A stretch of 64,000 nucleotides of DNA from Phytoseiulus persimilis. Lineage: Eukaryota > Arthropoda > Arachnida > Mesostigmata > Phytoseiidae. Of the stretch, positions 8,670 through 21,200 are shown piece by piece; position 1 is the stretch's first letter, and every line of letters starts with the position of its first letter. The DNA is taken from contig CM075104.1 of the NCBI GenBank assembly GCA_037576195.1, positions 7,446,775 to 7,510,774 on the forward strand. The letters run 5' to 3'. A program made the translations under genes and the position numbers. The notes under the pieces were generated by a model. It saw only the letters and a list, made by a program, of their open reading frames with translations, searched no databases and was not told where the DNA came from.

Positions 8670-11600
8670 GATGAGTTCCTCCATGATTTCTCTGAGCGAG
8701 GAGAAGGGTGGAAGGCTGCATTCGAGGAAATAGCAGTTCTCGATACCCAACGCTAAATAAAGTCTCAGACTCAGTTGTCGGTCTCGAAACCAGGTATTTC
8801 CATGCACAAACGATTGAGGGAACGACGCCGTATCAGCCCGCTGATATTTGAATTCTCCTGGAAGCCTCGTTTCCCCAGTGCGCTCTCGGAAGTTGGACCT
8901 TCTTTGAGTCTCCGGTCTCAAAGAGGCTAGCCAGGTGAGTGCCCCAACATCTTCCGACAGATTTTCCAAATGCCACCTCGTGGAGTCGGGATATCTCCGT
9001 CAAATCTGGACGCCCGGAGTTGAAAGTTGTTTTCTGGCGAAACTCGAACCTTTCTTGTCATTTAGACCAATCAGACCCTCCCCGTTGGCGGCAAGGCTTC
9101 GGTGAACCGCATGGAGTGGTTCCTCTATCTCCGAGCGAAGTTCTTACGAAATCAGGGGGATGCCTGATCAGTTTTTGCTCCGGAGAGCTCCTCGACCTCT
9201 CTTTCGCGATTTCACGTCGACCCTCGATCGACGCTCGCTTGAAGACGCTCCCCGAGGCTGGAGCAGGGAAGAGGCCAGTCAGGCCGATCTCGCTGTGTGA
9301 CCACTTTGACGCATCAGTTTTCCCTGGGTGGGAAATCGCAAGCTCGATTCTGCTCAGGAAGAGCAGCTTGTCGACATGCGGATGGTTTGCAAAGCGACCA
9401 ATCTTCCCGGCTCAGTTATGGCGTTGATCGAACGCACCAGCAGATCTCCTCAACTCGAACTTCGGTGTTGAGAAGGAATTATCGTGATTCCAGTTCCACG
9501 TGTTTCGGAGCTCCAGAAAGAGAGCTTCCCGGAAGAGGCGTTCTGGTCTGGCAGTTTGTCGGAGTGGGAACTCAGGGGGCGGCTCTCCGACTGCGACGAA
9601 ACTGCGCTCGTATACAGAGCGGTGCAGGGGCCACGTAATGCGACTTCTCAATTCTCTGGCCTCTTCCGGGAAGGATACAGATGGTCCTAATGAAGGGGAG
9701 AATCCGAGACGGTCGAGTGCGCGCCGAAGTGAGCATCAAACTCTGACTGTGGAAACTGAAAATGTCCTGTTTCTTGATCAAATTGTAGTTGTGATTACGG
9801 CAAGAACTCGGGACGTAGACTCCAAGGAGACCCATGGCGACGACGTTCGGTCGACAAGTTCGATAATCTTGTCGATATCTGGCGAGATACTCCCATCCAG
9901 ACTGACCGTCCACGGCGCCACTTCTGATCATTGAGGGCCGCAACACTGAATGCGTCGCTGGGCTTGAGAACCGAGTTTCTACCTTGACTAGCTCCAGAAT
10001 TTTCAGAGTTGGTGCCCTCGATGGAGAACGTTGGCGAGAATCACCCCTTACAGTTTATATCACCACTTCTTCTCAGGAGGGGCATCCAAGGTAATGATGG
10101 GCTCCGTTGGAACACAGCTTTGAAATCGGGTTCTTGGGACTTGGAGCGCTCGGACCTTTCGCAGCGAAATCGGGGGAGACAACTCATCCTTCGGAAGCTC
10201 TTGAAACCGGACAAGTCCGAAGGATGAGGTCGATCGCGCTGAACTTGCGCTCTGATCGTCAACCGCTACGATAAGAGCCGGAACAGTTCCGCTAAGACGG
10301 CGCTTCCGATCCCTACGCCCTGGCGCCATCGAAGGTCGAGCAGTTATCTCTCTGGCAAGACGGGCATCCCCATTTCAGGACCCTCGAATCAGTCTCGGCT
10401 CTTGTTCGTGGGAAAATACCGATTCTGGGAGTAGATGTGACCATACTGGTGGCAGCTCACATCGGACAGATCTCTGGGGGACTCACTCAGAGGTTGACGT
10501 AAGCAGTGCGACTACAAAACCTCCAAGATCGACCGCGCGTATGCGACCTTCGAGGATTATGTCATCGATACGAAGGCCGTTGTTTGCGCGGATCTGCCCT
10601 GAAATCTGAGAAGTTCCTCCAACTCATCTCGAGTCGTGATCGGGTTGTTGGCGGAGTTCCCAAGATCAGGGTCCTCTGACCACTCTAAAATTCCAGATAT
10701 ACGGAGTGTATATTGTCTGGACTCGTTACCTGACAAAAACTCGCGTTCCGCGAATGAATCGGAATTCGGTCGGCCGTACATTTTTGGAGAGCTGACCATT
10801 TTCCGGCCTCAACAAACCTGTTCGAGCGTGATCTAACTTTCCTCTTTCGAACCCGGCCGAACGTAACGCAACTTTCTTTCCGAATCGAACTCGACTCTTC
10901 TTCTGCTCGGGATCGTGACTGGGACGGAAGCCATCCGATGTCGGCCGCGGATCGGCCTCACATCCCGTCGCCATGTGGCACGTGGCCTATTTCTGTCGGC
11001 TGAAAGACGGGAAGCTGACGATGGCAAAATATCACAAAGAATATTCTTTCCCAGCCTTGGAGCGATTCGACCGCAACGCGGAATGCAGGAGGCCGCTCCT
11101 CGAGACAGCTCTGACGTGGCAATGCAAATCTGTAAGGTACAGACCGCGAGATGAACTCGGTTATCCCGCATTTTTGAAGGTTCACGCAAGACGGAGGATC
11201 TCTGTTTCAGGAACTCATCTCATGTCGCTGATCTGATCTCTCATTTGGAGTCAGCCGGTGTAGAATCATAAGACCTGATCCTGGCTTTTACATCGTCCAG
11301 AGAGGTTTAAAGAGAAGCTGTCTCCTCAAGCGCGGAACCTCGATGCAAAATTGAGAGAACTTCTTCGTGAGCTTCTTGTGGGAGCGTCCAGGTACGAGGC
11401 CAACACGATCTCAGAGTTCCGAGGTGTTTGGAGAGCTCTGCAAATTCCATTCACTAGCATCTGTTCGGCCATCATATCCATCAGTTCATCTCTTTTGGTT
11501 TCGGAAGCCAATCAGTTTCCGCTAGCTGGTCTCAGATACGGGATTGTTTCTGGTTCACGCAACCGTGAGCGAGAAAGACAGAACGGAGGTAACTCGGGAA

Positions 11601-12270
11601 ACCCTTCCTAACCCCGGATCTCGATAAATGGGGCCCTAAAGAGACTCGCCTCCCCCCCCCCCCCTGAATTTCAGCGCACTACGAGTTATGGACATATCTG
11701 TGCAACATGCTCGAAAGATTTGGGGGAGTGATTGCCTAGCTGTCCGGCTGCACGTAGTTCGACGCTCCCGAGACCTTTGCCTCTGAAGTGGCAGGATCCT
11801 TACCAAAGCCGTTGACTCCAGTCTCATGCACGAAATCCGCTCAGACCGGATGAGCGCAGTGCTCATTGAGACGATCGACCTCAAACACGATTGTGGAAAC
11901 CGAGATGCAAGCTGATCCAATATTTGCGCCGCTTGATCTGGAGTTCAAGATGAAGTTTCGTGGATTCACTTGATGCCGTCAAGCTGGAGATCCCGTTCCG
12001 CAAGAATCGAGAGTCCCAGAAATCCAAGTTCAATTGGTGACCCGTTGACGAGTTTTCGATTTCCATCCATACCTGATCTTGCATTTCAAACACATTTGCT
12101 TCCCGTCACTGCTCGGAAAATTGGAGCTCGGTCACGGACATCGACATTAATGCATCCTTCGGAGAACAGCGGAGCGCGCTCGATGACAAGTTGGGTTGAG
12201 GTTGGCTGCCTCAGATCTCGTCGGCGAAATGCTGGAAAGTCAGGTGGACGCGAGAGATATTTCGGCAGAA
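8670..12270. other. Unassigned sequence, no recognisable gene
   Basis: Open frames of up to 162 codons occur on both strands, for example plus 8939-9427 and minus 9946-9572, but no domain or motif can be named. A CAG|GTGAGT string lies at 8932-8940 on the plus strand with no assigned exon. Given the flanking copia pieces the stretch may contain more decayed element sequence, but I see no motif that proves it. Confidence 0.3.
11652..11664 (+). repeat. Poly-C tract, 13 bases
   Basis: An uninterrupted run of 13 C residues on the plus strand. It is one of five G or C homopolymers of at least 12 bases in the window. Confidence 0.95.
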
Positions 12271-12560
12271 TCATCTGCCGCAAAGACGATCTTGGGCGCG
12301 GCGGGCAGCGTCGGGAAAAGGAGGCAGTGACCATAGGACTTTGAGGAGGGGGAAACTCGGGAGGAAAAGTTCGAGATGGAAAAATAGGTTATCGAACGTT
12401 CGCTCTTGTGGTTGTCCCGCTCTTCCGCGGGAAATTACCCAAACCAGTGTTGTCAATCTCTCCATAGCTCTTTAAGGGCGGCTCGAGTTTCTGACTTCTT
12501 CACGAACTATGACGATCTCAGACCGAGTCTACCGCCTCCTCATACCTGTTTGGGAGCTCC
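12271..12560 (-). pseudogene. Possible start of a copia reverse transcriptase
   Basis: On the minus strand YEEAVDSV at about 12545, then stops, then LKSYGEI and NFPRKSG resemble the entry to copia reverse transcriptase (the YEEA ... W-x-x-AM-x-x-EL-x-SL ... TW-x-LV-x-x-P-x-G pattern). The Trp and Met landmarks are lost and at least three stops occur within 40 codons. No convincing catalytic segment follows at lower coordinates. The assignment rests on a short and degraded match and could be wrong. Confidence 0.3.
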
Positions 12561-13099
12561 AACTTGAGGCCAACCTTCCAGCGCTGATGCGCAGCGTCCG
12601 GTAAGGATCAAAGACGATGATTCGGATCGATGGAGATCCCTCCTGGAGTTCTACAGGTAAGAGGGAACTGGGCTTCGCCCCGAATATATTTTTCCCAATT
12701 GTTTCTGCGGTAGAGTCGGAATGTTTGTCAGCCCACACTGGCACCCCCTTTGGAGAAAGAAAAGGGGGCTGCACTCTGAATTGGAACGCTAAAGTGTCTT
12801 CGTGGACCCCCCTCGTCTACCCTGAGCCCGCGCTCCAGTGCTACAAAATTAGTTCGAATGCATGTGATTCGAAAAGATTGCCGATTGGTTTTCTCGAGCG
12901 AGCACTCAGCTTGCGCGATCCCTATCGCCGACGCTCAGAGCAACCGTCCGCGATCCTTCTCCGAGACTGGTTTCCGTTCGTTTAACGCAATCGCCTCCGG
13001 TATCAGGGAGAGTGGATACCCGAGACCTGCGGGCTCGGGCTTCGCGCCTAGCAAGCTGCAGGAAAAAATTTTGAGGAGGGGCGGGCTGTGGAAATCGGT

Positions 13100-13285
13100 G
13101 GTGGGCTTGATTTGGATCCGACGACTCGAATCCGGATCCGGCCGTTCGACCATTTTCGAATCCGAATGCAAATCTGTGCCAGATTTGGATCGAATTTGTC
13201 TCCCAGTTTGGATCTTGACTCGGATTCGTAGACGGATCAAGGTCCAGATCCGAAGACAAATACATGAATCTTGATACCGATTCGG
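13100..13285 (+). repeat. Degenerate GGATCCGAATC-type array
   Basis: Over about 185 bases the words GATCCG, GAATCCG, GATTCG, GATTTGGATC and their complements follow each other at short, irregular spacing. The array is purine/pyrimidine balanced and not coding. A second array of the same vocabulary lies at 62560-62740. Confidence 0.75.
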
Positions 13286-13289
13286 GCCG

Positions 13290-16200
13290 TCGACCTCACA
13301 TTACGGCCATCTCTTCTGGGAATGCACGAGTCACGAGAGAAAAATTCTGCTCCATTCCCGGTCTGAAGTCCGGTTGATAGCAAACTTCCCAAGGAGTACC
13401 TTCACCCCGAGCAGTTATAGCAATGCTGGAACCGATCGGCTCCACGGGGTGGCATTTTTCAGTCGGGAATTTTCGAGCCCGATTTTGTTCTGTCCGTAGC
13501 TTTGACAATTTCTGGAATTTTGTCAAAAAGTAGTCGATAGAAGATTGAGAGTCGACAACACATCAGCAGCGGTAACACCGCTACTGTTCTTTAACGGTTC
13601 CTCCGTTACCACTTACCACCCGTCACTCAAACACCGATGTCAGAGTATCCTCACGCTCCATTCCTCAAGAGCATTGAGTGGTAAGGGTTTAAATAACGCG
13701 AAGAAAAACTCGTCACGTTCTCCTACTGCCCGCAAGTTCATCAAGCAACTATCTTCCTCCGCCGAGGCTGCTTCCGTGCATTGTACAGGTTTCACTATCC
13801 GGTCGTGCACCCAGAGTGCGTCAATAAGGAGAATGAACGTCTTTTGTGGAGATCAGTTGATAGTTTAATGATGCGGAAGACGGCGCTGCATTCTCTCTTG
13901 GAGTCCCGCAACCAGATCCCGGAACAGAAATTTCAGCTTTTGGAGAGACAAATATGTGACAATGGTCCGAGCTCATCGTTTGTTGATTTGAGTTGTGAGC
14001 TGTGGGCTCTACGGCCGAACCGGCTCTGCAACCGACAGAAACGCAGCGACCACGCAAGTCGATGACGACGCACAGCTTCGTTATGATACCGGAGTCTCTC
14101 CTTCGCTACGAGCGACGATGAACGCTCCGTGACGTGAGGGAGATTCCCGGTTAGCCTTCGCACACGGCGCAGGCTTGCGGTATTGCATGTCGAGATTAAA
14201 ATTTCTTACGGCAGAAGCAACTTTTTTGCCCCGAGACCGTTGCGACACGTTCTTCCTCGCCTGCCTCACCGCTCATATTCATCCAAATTTCGGCACACGG
14301 CGCATTCCGGAACAGCGACTGAAGTTAAAAAAATCAGTTAACCGTGATGAGCTTGGGGAAGACATCATCGAGGACTCCTTCGCGACGGAGGATTCCGGCG
14401 TCGCTGCACTTCCGGCTTGGAGAAACCTCGTGATGCGGACTCCGCTATGAGCAGTAAGGCTTGAACCGGACGCCTCCCAATGCTTACATCAGATGATTAC
14501 ACATTAACCTATATCCTGTTCATCTTATTCTACGAGGCGTCCATCTTCTGTCCATCGCGGTCGTTTCTATCAGAGGAATGCCATGGTTATGCCAATGTAT
14601 TCCCGACGCTTCCCGAGGACTTCGCCGCATCCGAGGTTAGGAAGGAAGTTCTCTGACAAGGACTTCGCGTCGTACTCCCAAGGGCCGATTTTGCATTCGA
14701 ATTCCTTTTATTGAGGTGGAACTCTTCGGATGTACTTTCTTGACAGCGACGGCGTAAACACACTGCTTGCTTCACAGTGCGGCATTCGCATTCGAGCTAC
14801 CGTCGCGCCTCCCAGATGAACCGAGAAATAAAATGAGCCATCTCGGCAGTATTTGGCGATGCGCTTCAGGAAAACACATATTTCCATTAATGATCCTAAA
14901 TAATACGGAGCTCTACTTCCTGCCGGCACGGCAACAGATCAGAAAGACAAACTCCTGAAAGCTCAGACCAGGCGATTGTTTCTTATGCTCTGTGACGATA
15001 GATTCCCGTAGTAGATTCTCATCTCGGATGAACTCATCAGATTCGTTCTGTCTCTAATTTGCCAGGTGACAGTCTCGCAGACGCACTGAGATAGGGGCAC
15101 TGCTTGCTGGATTTTCATAACTTCCTCTGACTCATTACACTTTCAGGTGACCTAGGGAGCTACGATTCAACTCGAACGCGGGCTCTTTCCTTCTCAGGGT
15201 TCGGTTAGAATAGCGACTTGTTGCTTCCCGCTGGGCCATAGCGTGCAGGAGTTATGGAGACACTCTCCCTTTCCCTTTGGAGCATTCCATTCATGAGGCT
15301 TCAGAGATTCGCTCGGGCCGGATGACGCTCAAGGCGACTACTCTTCGCACTCTACTTCGAGCCGTGCTCTAAGGCCGGAAATCGTGTGGGCATGATAACG
15401 ATGCTCGAAGATGCCGTCGAGATGATTACATGAGGAATCGTCAACTCCAAGAAAGCTAATTTCCGACCGAACGACTTCATTCTGACGTGCTCGCGGGTGA
15501 AGAGTACAGATATGCGGTTGAGGGTGAACCCGGCGGAGAAGTGTTCGGCCAGACAAGTCGAGAATCACTGACAATGAACGTGTCTGAGAGTCTTCTCTCT
15601 GATGCGTTCGAAAACGTCGAAGTTGGGGAAGAGGTGCATGTGGTCCCCGGGACGAGCGGAAAGGGAAGTTTCCTTGGACGGCCTTCCCTTTCCACTCGAG
15701 GGAGTCCCGCATGCTTCTCCAGCGGTAACCGAGAGGCCACATCGTGCTGCCGTATCGACACGAAGCGCCTGTGCCGAAGTTGGAGTATACTTTCTACACT
15801 CCTGTCCTAGAATCAATTCAAACAACATGGCAGGCCGACGGAAAACCCAGTACTGTTTCCAACAGAACTCCAGCCTCAAGTGAAAGCCGACAACAAATTT
15901 ATTGCCCGTCATCCCGTCCTCCCCTCCATCCTCTCTCAGCCTGCCGTTTCTCCGGGGATATTTGAGAACAAATGTGCGTGTGAGTGCAACTGTGTAAAAA
16001 TTGTTGAACTGACTTTGGACTGATTCAGTGAACGGATTGCGTCCCCGTGAGAGAGCACTGCCAAGCCTTTGACGGAACTCTGCGTTCCTCGGACTCGGAG
16101 ACAACGCGTAACAAGTTCTACACGGCCGATCGAAATCTAGGATCTTCAACTCTTTCGACCTATCTGAGAGGAGCAGAGGAAGAAACTCTCGGTTGCGAAT

Positions 16201-16550
16201 CTCGATACTGCTGGGCAGGGTATAGCTGTTGGTTGACGATTGACGGAGTCTAAGGGTTTGTTATCGTTGGAATCCTGTTCGGTTTGTTACGGAAGTTGAG
16301 TGCGTCATCCCAACCTCGACTCTCATTCCTCGTTTTGGTCGTCATTCTCCTTCCAACTGCCCCCGAACTGCTCCCCATCGCCTCTGGCCTGGATTTGTGT
16401 GTCTGTGTTATGCCGTATCGGCGAGTTCGGCCCGCCATCGTGACTTTCGGAAAGTTTTCTGCTCGTCATACACGAAGATTAGCTCTGACGCCGACCAGGG
16501 TCAGCAGAGCGGGACGGTGCCAACAAATAAACGAAAGCTAGAAAGTTCCT
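13290..16550. other. Unassigned sequence, no recognisable gene
   Basis: No domain is recognised. Frames worth knowing are plus 13781-14065 (94 codons), plus 15487-15810 (107 codons, with an acidic segment ending in VGEEVHVVPGTSG) and minus 16149-15565 (194 codons). Each overlaps open frames on the other strand, and none has a homologue that I can name. Confidence 0.25.
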
Positions 16551-16808
16551 AGTTCGTCTCCTCCTTCGCTAGCAACTTGCAGCCTCTCGCACAGCTGCAA
16601 CGTCGAACCGGAAGTCGAAGTTGTGACACTGGCGTCAAACGGAGCCAGCTCCTAACGTGGAACCGAAGCCGGCGACAAGCAGCGGCTGAGGAGCTAATCC
16701 ACACTCTCAAACAATTCTCCGTCTGACGACATTTCCTGGTGGCTAGCGAGCTTAGCTCCGAAGTCGAATCACCGTCTGGGCTAGTGGAAGGTCGACCAGC
16801 TCGCCAAA

Positions 16809-17117
16809 ATGATCTCGTCGGGACTTGTGCCGCCTCTGGACAACGAAGACGTAAGTCACCCACCAGAAACTCTAGCAGCTTGATCCTTGCTCATTCCGCA
16901 GCGGAGGAGGTTTCGGTTTTCACTTCATAACGAACTTAAGATGTCAGTTTCCCTGTCTGAGGGGAGCCCGAGCCGTCAATCGTGTGCATTGGAAGCTTTG
17001 CGACTTGGTATATCACGATCGAGCGAGCTCTTCGTTTTCGTTAGGAGCAAACCTCGGTTTTCCGATCGAATCCGGTCGAACATCCTGTTGGTGGAATGTC
17101 TCTCTATGGGCACGTGA
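16809..17117 (+). CDS. Candidate two-exon small gene, function unknown
   Basis: An ATG at 16809 with A at -3 opens 14 codons (MISSGLVPPLDNED) that end exactly at a consensus 5' splice site, GAC|GTAAGT at 16851. A 3' splice site with a pyrimidine-rich lead (TTGCTCATTCCGCAG) ends at 16901. The intron would be 51 bases and lies between codons. The frame after it stays open for 71 codons to TGA at 17115-17117, giving about 85 residues, basic and Ser-rich. Without splicing the frame stops after 10 more codons. No domain, signal peptide or membrane segment is visible. Alternatively the ATG exon could splice to a distant exon, or the match could be chance. Confidence 0.22.
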
Positions 17118-17119
17118 AG

Positions 17120-17965
17120 TCATTCCTGTCATTTTCTTGACTCCAGAGGTCGAGGTTTGATTGAAGTGTCAGCTCCGGAAATTAGGAAGAGAGAGAAACC
17201 GCTGAAACAATGCTATCCACCTGGCTCCGCAGCTCGAGGCTTTACACATCATGTTGAACAGGACAGGAAAGTCGCTCAAACAATGGTCCGGGGCGGCGAG
17301 AAGTGAGCAGGAACCAGAGCAGCGGCGTTGAGAGAATATTGAGCGGTGTTTAATCCCGGCATCAATGAGTCGTTCCGTTGGCAGTTGATTTATTCGATTC
17401 GTTCCCGAATCCCTCGGGGGCGCTCTCTAGTCAAGTGAAGTAAACAAACTCTGCCGACTTCGATCAGAGATTCCGTTCGTGGCACAATTCAATCTTCAGT
17501 GTGCTTATGTACATACATACATCGATTGAGGAGGTCCTATTCCGGTCATGACATCGACAGATGCGGTGTCGAAGAAATCACTGACGAAGGCGCTGTGAGA
17601 GCCGAGTCGTCTGCATGAGGGAATGTCAGCGCCAAATGGAAGTTCGTAATTAACAACTCATGGCCGGTAATCCTCGCAATCGTGGTGCGGCGACTACCAT
17701 CTCCACGGAGTCCGACAATTACGGGAGCGGTTGAACCCGCTGCGGATTCTCGCCTTGAAGGAAGTTTTTTTTCAACTGAGCGACAGAGGAACTGTCGTAG
17801 AAAGAGTCGGCGTACCAGTTGGTCGACTCTGAACGGATCGACAGGCAGGCAGGCCGGCTGGCTGGCGGACGGAGGGACGCGTTAGGTGCCCTGCCGGGCG
17901 TTGGGAGGAGAGATCACTCGGAGAATCGGGACGGAAGAGAGAAACGAGGAAAAGAAGTCCCTCTG
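17120..17965. other. Unassigned sequence with short GC-rich tetranucleotide repeats
   Basis: No gene recognised. At 17843-17866 three AGGC units are followed by GGCT and GGCGGACGG repeats. Around 17510-17523 three ACAT units occur. Confidence 0.4.
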
Positions 17966-17970
17966 ATTAA

Positions 17971-18288
17971 GCAGAAGCGTCGTATGGCCAGCCTCGTCTC
18001 GCCATCGGGGACCGACAAGGGCTTGACTCTGATACAGAGTTGTTATCTCATTCCGTATTGCAGCAGCTGTCGCCGCCTCGGGAGGCGGCGAAAGCGGAGC
18101 AAGAACGCGTTGCGTGGACACTGCAGGACTTGCGGGCCGCCAACGCCGAAAAAGCGTCTCTGAAGTCAGTTCTCATGTGTTCCGTGTCCTCGATCTCTGT
18201 CGCGGCTCGATCGCTCAGACAACAGAGACTCCTTCGAGCTGATATGAGCGTTGTTGGAGTCCGTGGATACTGTGAGTCAGGAACGTAG
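17971..18288 (+). CDS. Candidate exon encoding a short coiled coil
   Basis: A plus-strand frame is open for 105 codons from just after a TAA at 17968-17970 to TAG at 18286. Its middle part has heptad-like spacing of Leu and Ala with many charged residues (AKAEQERVAWTLQDL, then RAANAEKASL), as in a coiled coil, preceded by an acidic lead (DSDTELL). A possible 5' splice site, ACT|GTGAGT, lies at 18272. The exon contains a 20-base near-palindrome at 18071-18090. There is no start codon near the 5' end, so if real it is an internal exon. The neighbouring frame on the same strand is also open, so the call is tentative. Confidence 0.2.
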   Translation, partial: AEASYGQPRLAIGDRQGLDSDTELLSHSVLQQLSPPREAAKAEQERVAWTLQDLRAANAEKASLKSVLMCSVSSISVAARSLRQQRLLRADMSVVGVRGYCESGT

Positions 18289-18289
18289 T

Positions 18290-21200
18290 CGGACGTTCGA
18301 TCCGTGACAACTGCGCAACTGAGAAATGATGATCGTTCCCAGTGGTTGTTTGTGCCCGAACTCAATGCGTCGGGTGATTGGCAGGATCTGACGAAGCTGC
18401 TATTCCCTAGGAACATCCTTCTCCACTCCCCTTGTGAGTCCTCGCTTATACCCCGGCTCGTTCCTCCGGTACACGTCCGAAGAGTGTGCGGCCAATGGGC
18501 GGCAGACTGAAGCGTCAGCGGGAGGCATCGAATTTAACGCTCTCCTTCTGACCTCTCATCGTTATCTGATGTGGGATTGCCGCGACAGTGAAATCGTCAA
18601 TAATATTTCTCCTCAGCGGAGAGCGGTTGTTGATGAATGAAGGGGGGCGGGGGGAGGGGCAGGCTTCCGATTGGACGCACAGAAACCGGCCCCGGAGGCA
18701 CACGAGGTCTACATCGAGAGAATGGAAAAACTCAGACATCTCGGGCCTCCCCGGAATTGTCTGGTGTCCGGATCCGAGGACTCGCCTGATCTGGCTCGAG
18801 ATTGAGTGAGGAATATTTCGCTCCTCACGGTTTGCGGGAGATAACCGTGACGAACGTTAGAACAGCTCTTTCCCCCACCCTCGGGCGGTGGAGTGGTTTG
18901 CGCTCCTGGAGGATGAGGTAGGCAGAGAAAGGGACTCGACTCGCCACGGGAGACAGGACGACGAGTTTACTTCTGCTCGCGAATACAGCTCCTTGCCTTC
19001 TCACGTTCGTTTCCTCATAACCTTCATTTTCGCGTTATTTTCGCGAAATTCTCAGCTTGTCTCTCTCTCCCTAACTGACTGCTCCCACGGGACACGCGGC
19101 GGCGGCAGCAGCAGCAGTGACGACGAGCGAGTTTCCTCGTCTTTCCCTTATGTGAAGAGGCATCTTCAAAGGAGTACTCGTTCACTTTCGGTATGCGTAT
19201 TCCCTTCCGAAGCGCGGCGCACGCTTCCCACGAAAAGAGTCAGAATTAAGTGCAGCTGTCCGAGTCTCATACCAACTTCCGAGATTTCCGACTTCGGAGC
19301 TGGAGGTCGCAAGCAATTTTCGTAATTATTTTATCCTCGTAATTGTGGTTTGGGCTGAAAGCTCGTCTATTCATTTGATTCGTCGGTCTCCCTCGCGGGT
19401 GGCGGCTGATGGGCGGCGGGTGACTCCGCTCGGCGAAGCGGTCATCTGTCTTTTGTCGAATCGTTCGCCGCTCTTAAATTAGGCCTCAATTATGAAGCCC
19501 ACGGCTTTGGTCAACTCATTATTGTGGGGCTCGGTGAATCTCATATAATCGGTCTTTTCTCGGCCCACAAGCCGCTCACGGATGCTGTTCCAACTCCTGC
19601 ACTCTCGTTGATGCCCGAAGATTGGTTCGAGGTACGAGAGCTGCCGCCCCTTCCCGGTTTCCAGTCTCGACAGCTATCTCCAGAGTCGTTCCGCTCCGTT
19701 TCGTCGATCTCCGCGGGGCGACGCAACGGTTCACAAGACTCACGCCCCTCCGAGCTCCACTTGCCGTCTGGCCATCCGCTGGTTTCCCGTCCGTCCGTCC
19801 GCCCGTTCGGAAACTTCAGATCCAACGTTTGAATCAACAAGTGCTGGATTCCTCCCCAAAGAATTCGTCCGGCTCGGCACAAGCTTCGAAGTGGTAACTG
19901 AAACAGATCGACCATAGATTGCGGCCCTGATATCCGACCGATCACAGGTTTTGACAATTTGCGAGGCAAATTCAACAAATTTCGACGAAACCAAATCTCC
20001 ATGTATCATTGCCACTTCCATCTAATGGAGAGCAGGATCACCTGTCGTCGGGTACCATGTTCCTATTAACAATCATTCAATGTACAAGAAATTTGGGATA
20101 TCAATGGTGCAAGCGTGTGAATGAGCATAGATCGAGAAAGAAGGGACGCACTCCTATCTTGAAGGATCGATCGATATCGTTTTCTTCACGATTGTGCAAT
20201 ATTTTCTTTCTCGATTGGCTCCGAAGAGGCTACGGGCCTGGGCATCTGGTCCGACTGGTTGTTCTTGAGGCTCTTCTCGGCTTTCAAAATCGAGTCGGGA
20301 TTTTATTCGAGGAACGATCTCTGGGTCCCGACTCTGGTAGAACACAGAAGGTTGTTTTCCTGATCAATCCGTCCGCTATTAACCCCCTCGAACCGCAGTT
20401 CTTGACAAAAATCCTGACACTAGTCGTTCGGGGAACAAAAAACGATTTCGGTTCAAAAACACGATGAGGCTGATCTCTCACTCAGTTCCCGATCTCGACG
20501 TTTCGACGAGGGGAATGAACTTCCCGCTTTCCGGCTCAGTTTTCCCTGCTCCCTGATTCCACACGGCTCTCAAGCTAACCCCTGTGAAGCCAGCTCGACG
20601 CTCGAAGCCCATTTGCTTGAGATGCAGTGATCGCAAGATTGGTGTCACCGTGATGTGTGGTTCTCATACGGATTTGCCAACCTAAGCCGGAAGTCTCAGG
20701 ATCGAACGTAAATAATGTAGATATCGTATGCCGTATGGGTCTCGTCGCGAACGCAACCTTCTCTCCAGAAGTGACTTGCCTACCTTCAACGAACCAAGAC
20801 GTCTCATCCTTGTTCCAGCCAAGTTGTTCGAAGATTTCCACTTATTTCCTCTCGAACAGTAAATCGAATCGCGCCACTTCTGCAGAAGTCCTCAGAGGTT
20901 AAATGTTGACTAGGGAGAGGGTCGACTCCAACTTTCCTCGAGGGGAAATCGAATCTCCGTACGACTTCGATTAGATTCTCAGAAGGCTGATAAATACTTC
21001 GCTTGAAACCGTGTCCAAGGATTTACGACTCTACTTTCTGTTGAAACTGAGTTGACATCACGACGCGTCGAGGGCACGCTCGCCGCCTAGCACGAACTGA
21101 AATTCGGGCACAACACCGCTTTTTGAGGCGCCGCGAAGAATTCTTCCGTGCCGAAGATTTGAGAGGCTTTAACAGTCGCCGTTCACAACTTTGCGGATTT

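Noticed and set aside
13545..14065. Hint of a Helitron helicase (FHYP-like motif near 13785)
   Set aside because: Only one short motif matches, no Rep or helicase motifs follow, and the next 80 codons do not fit the family.
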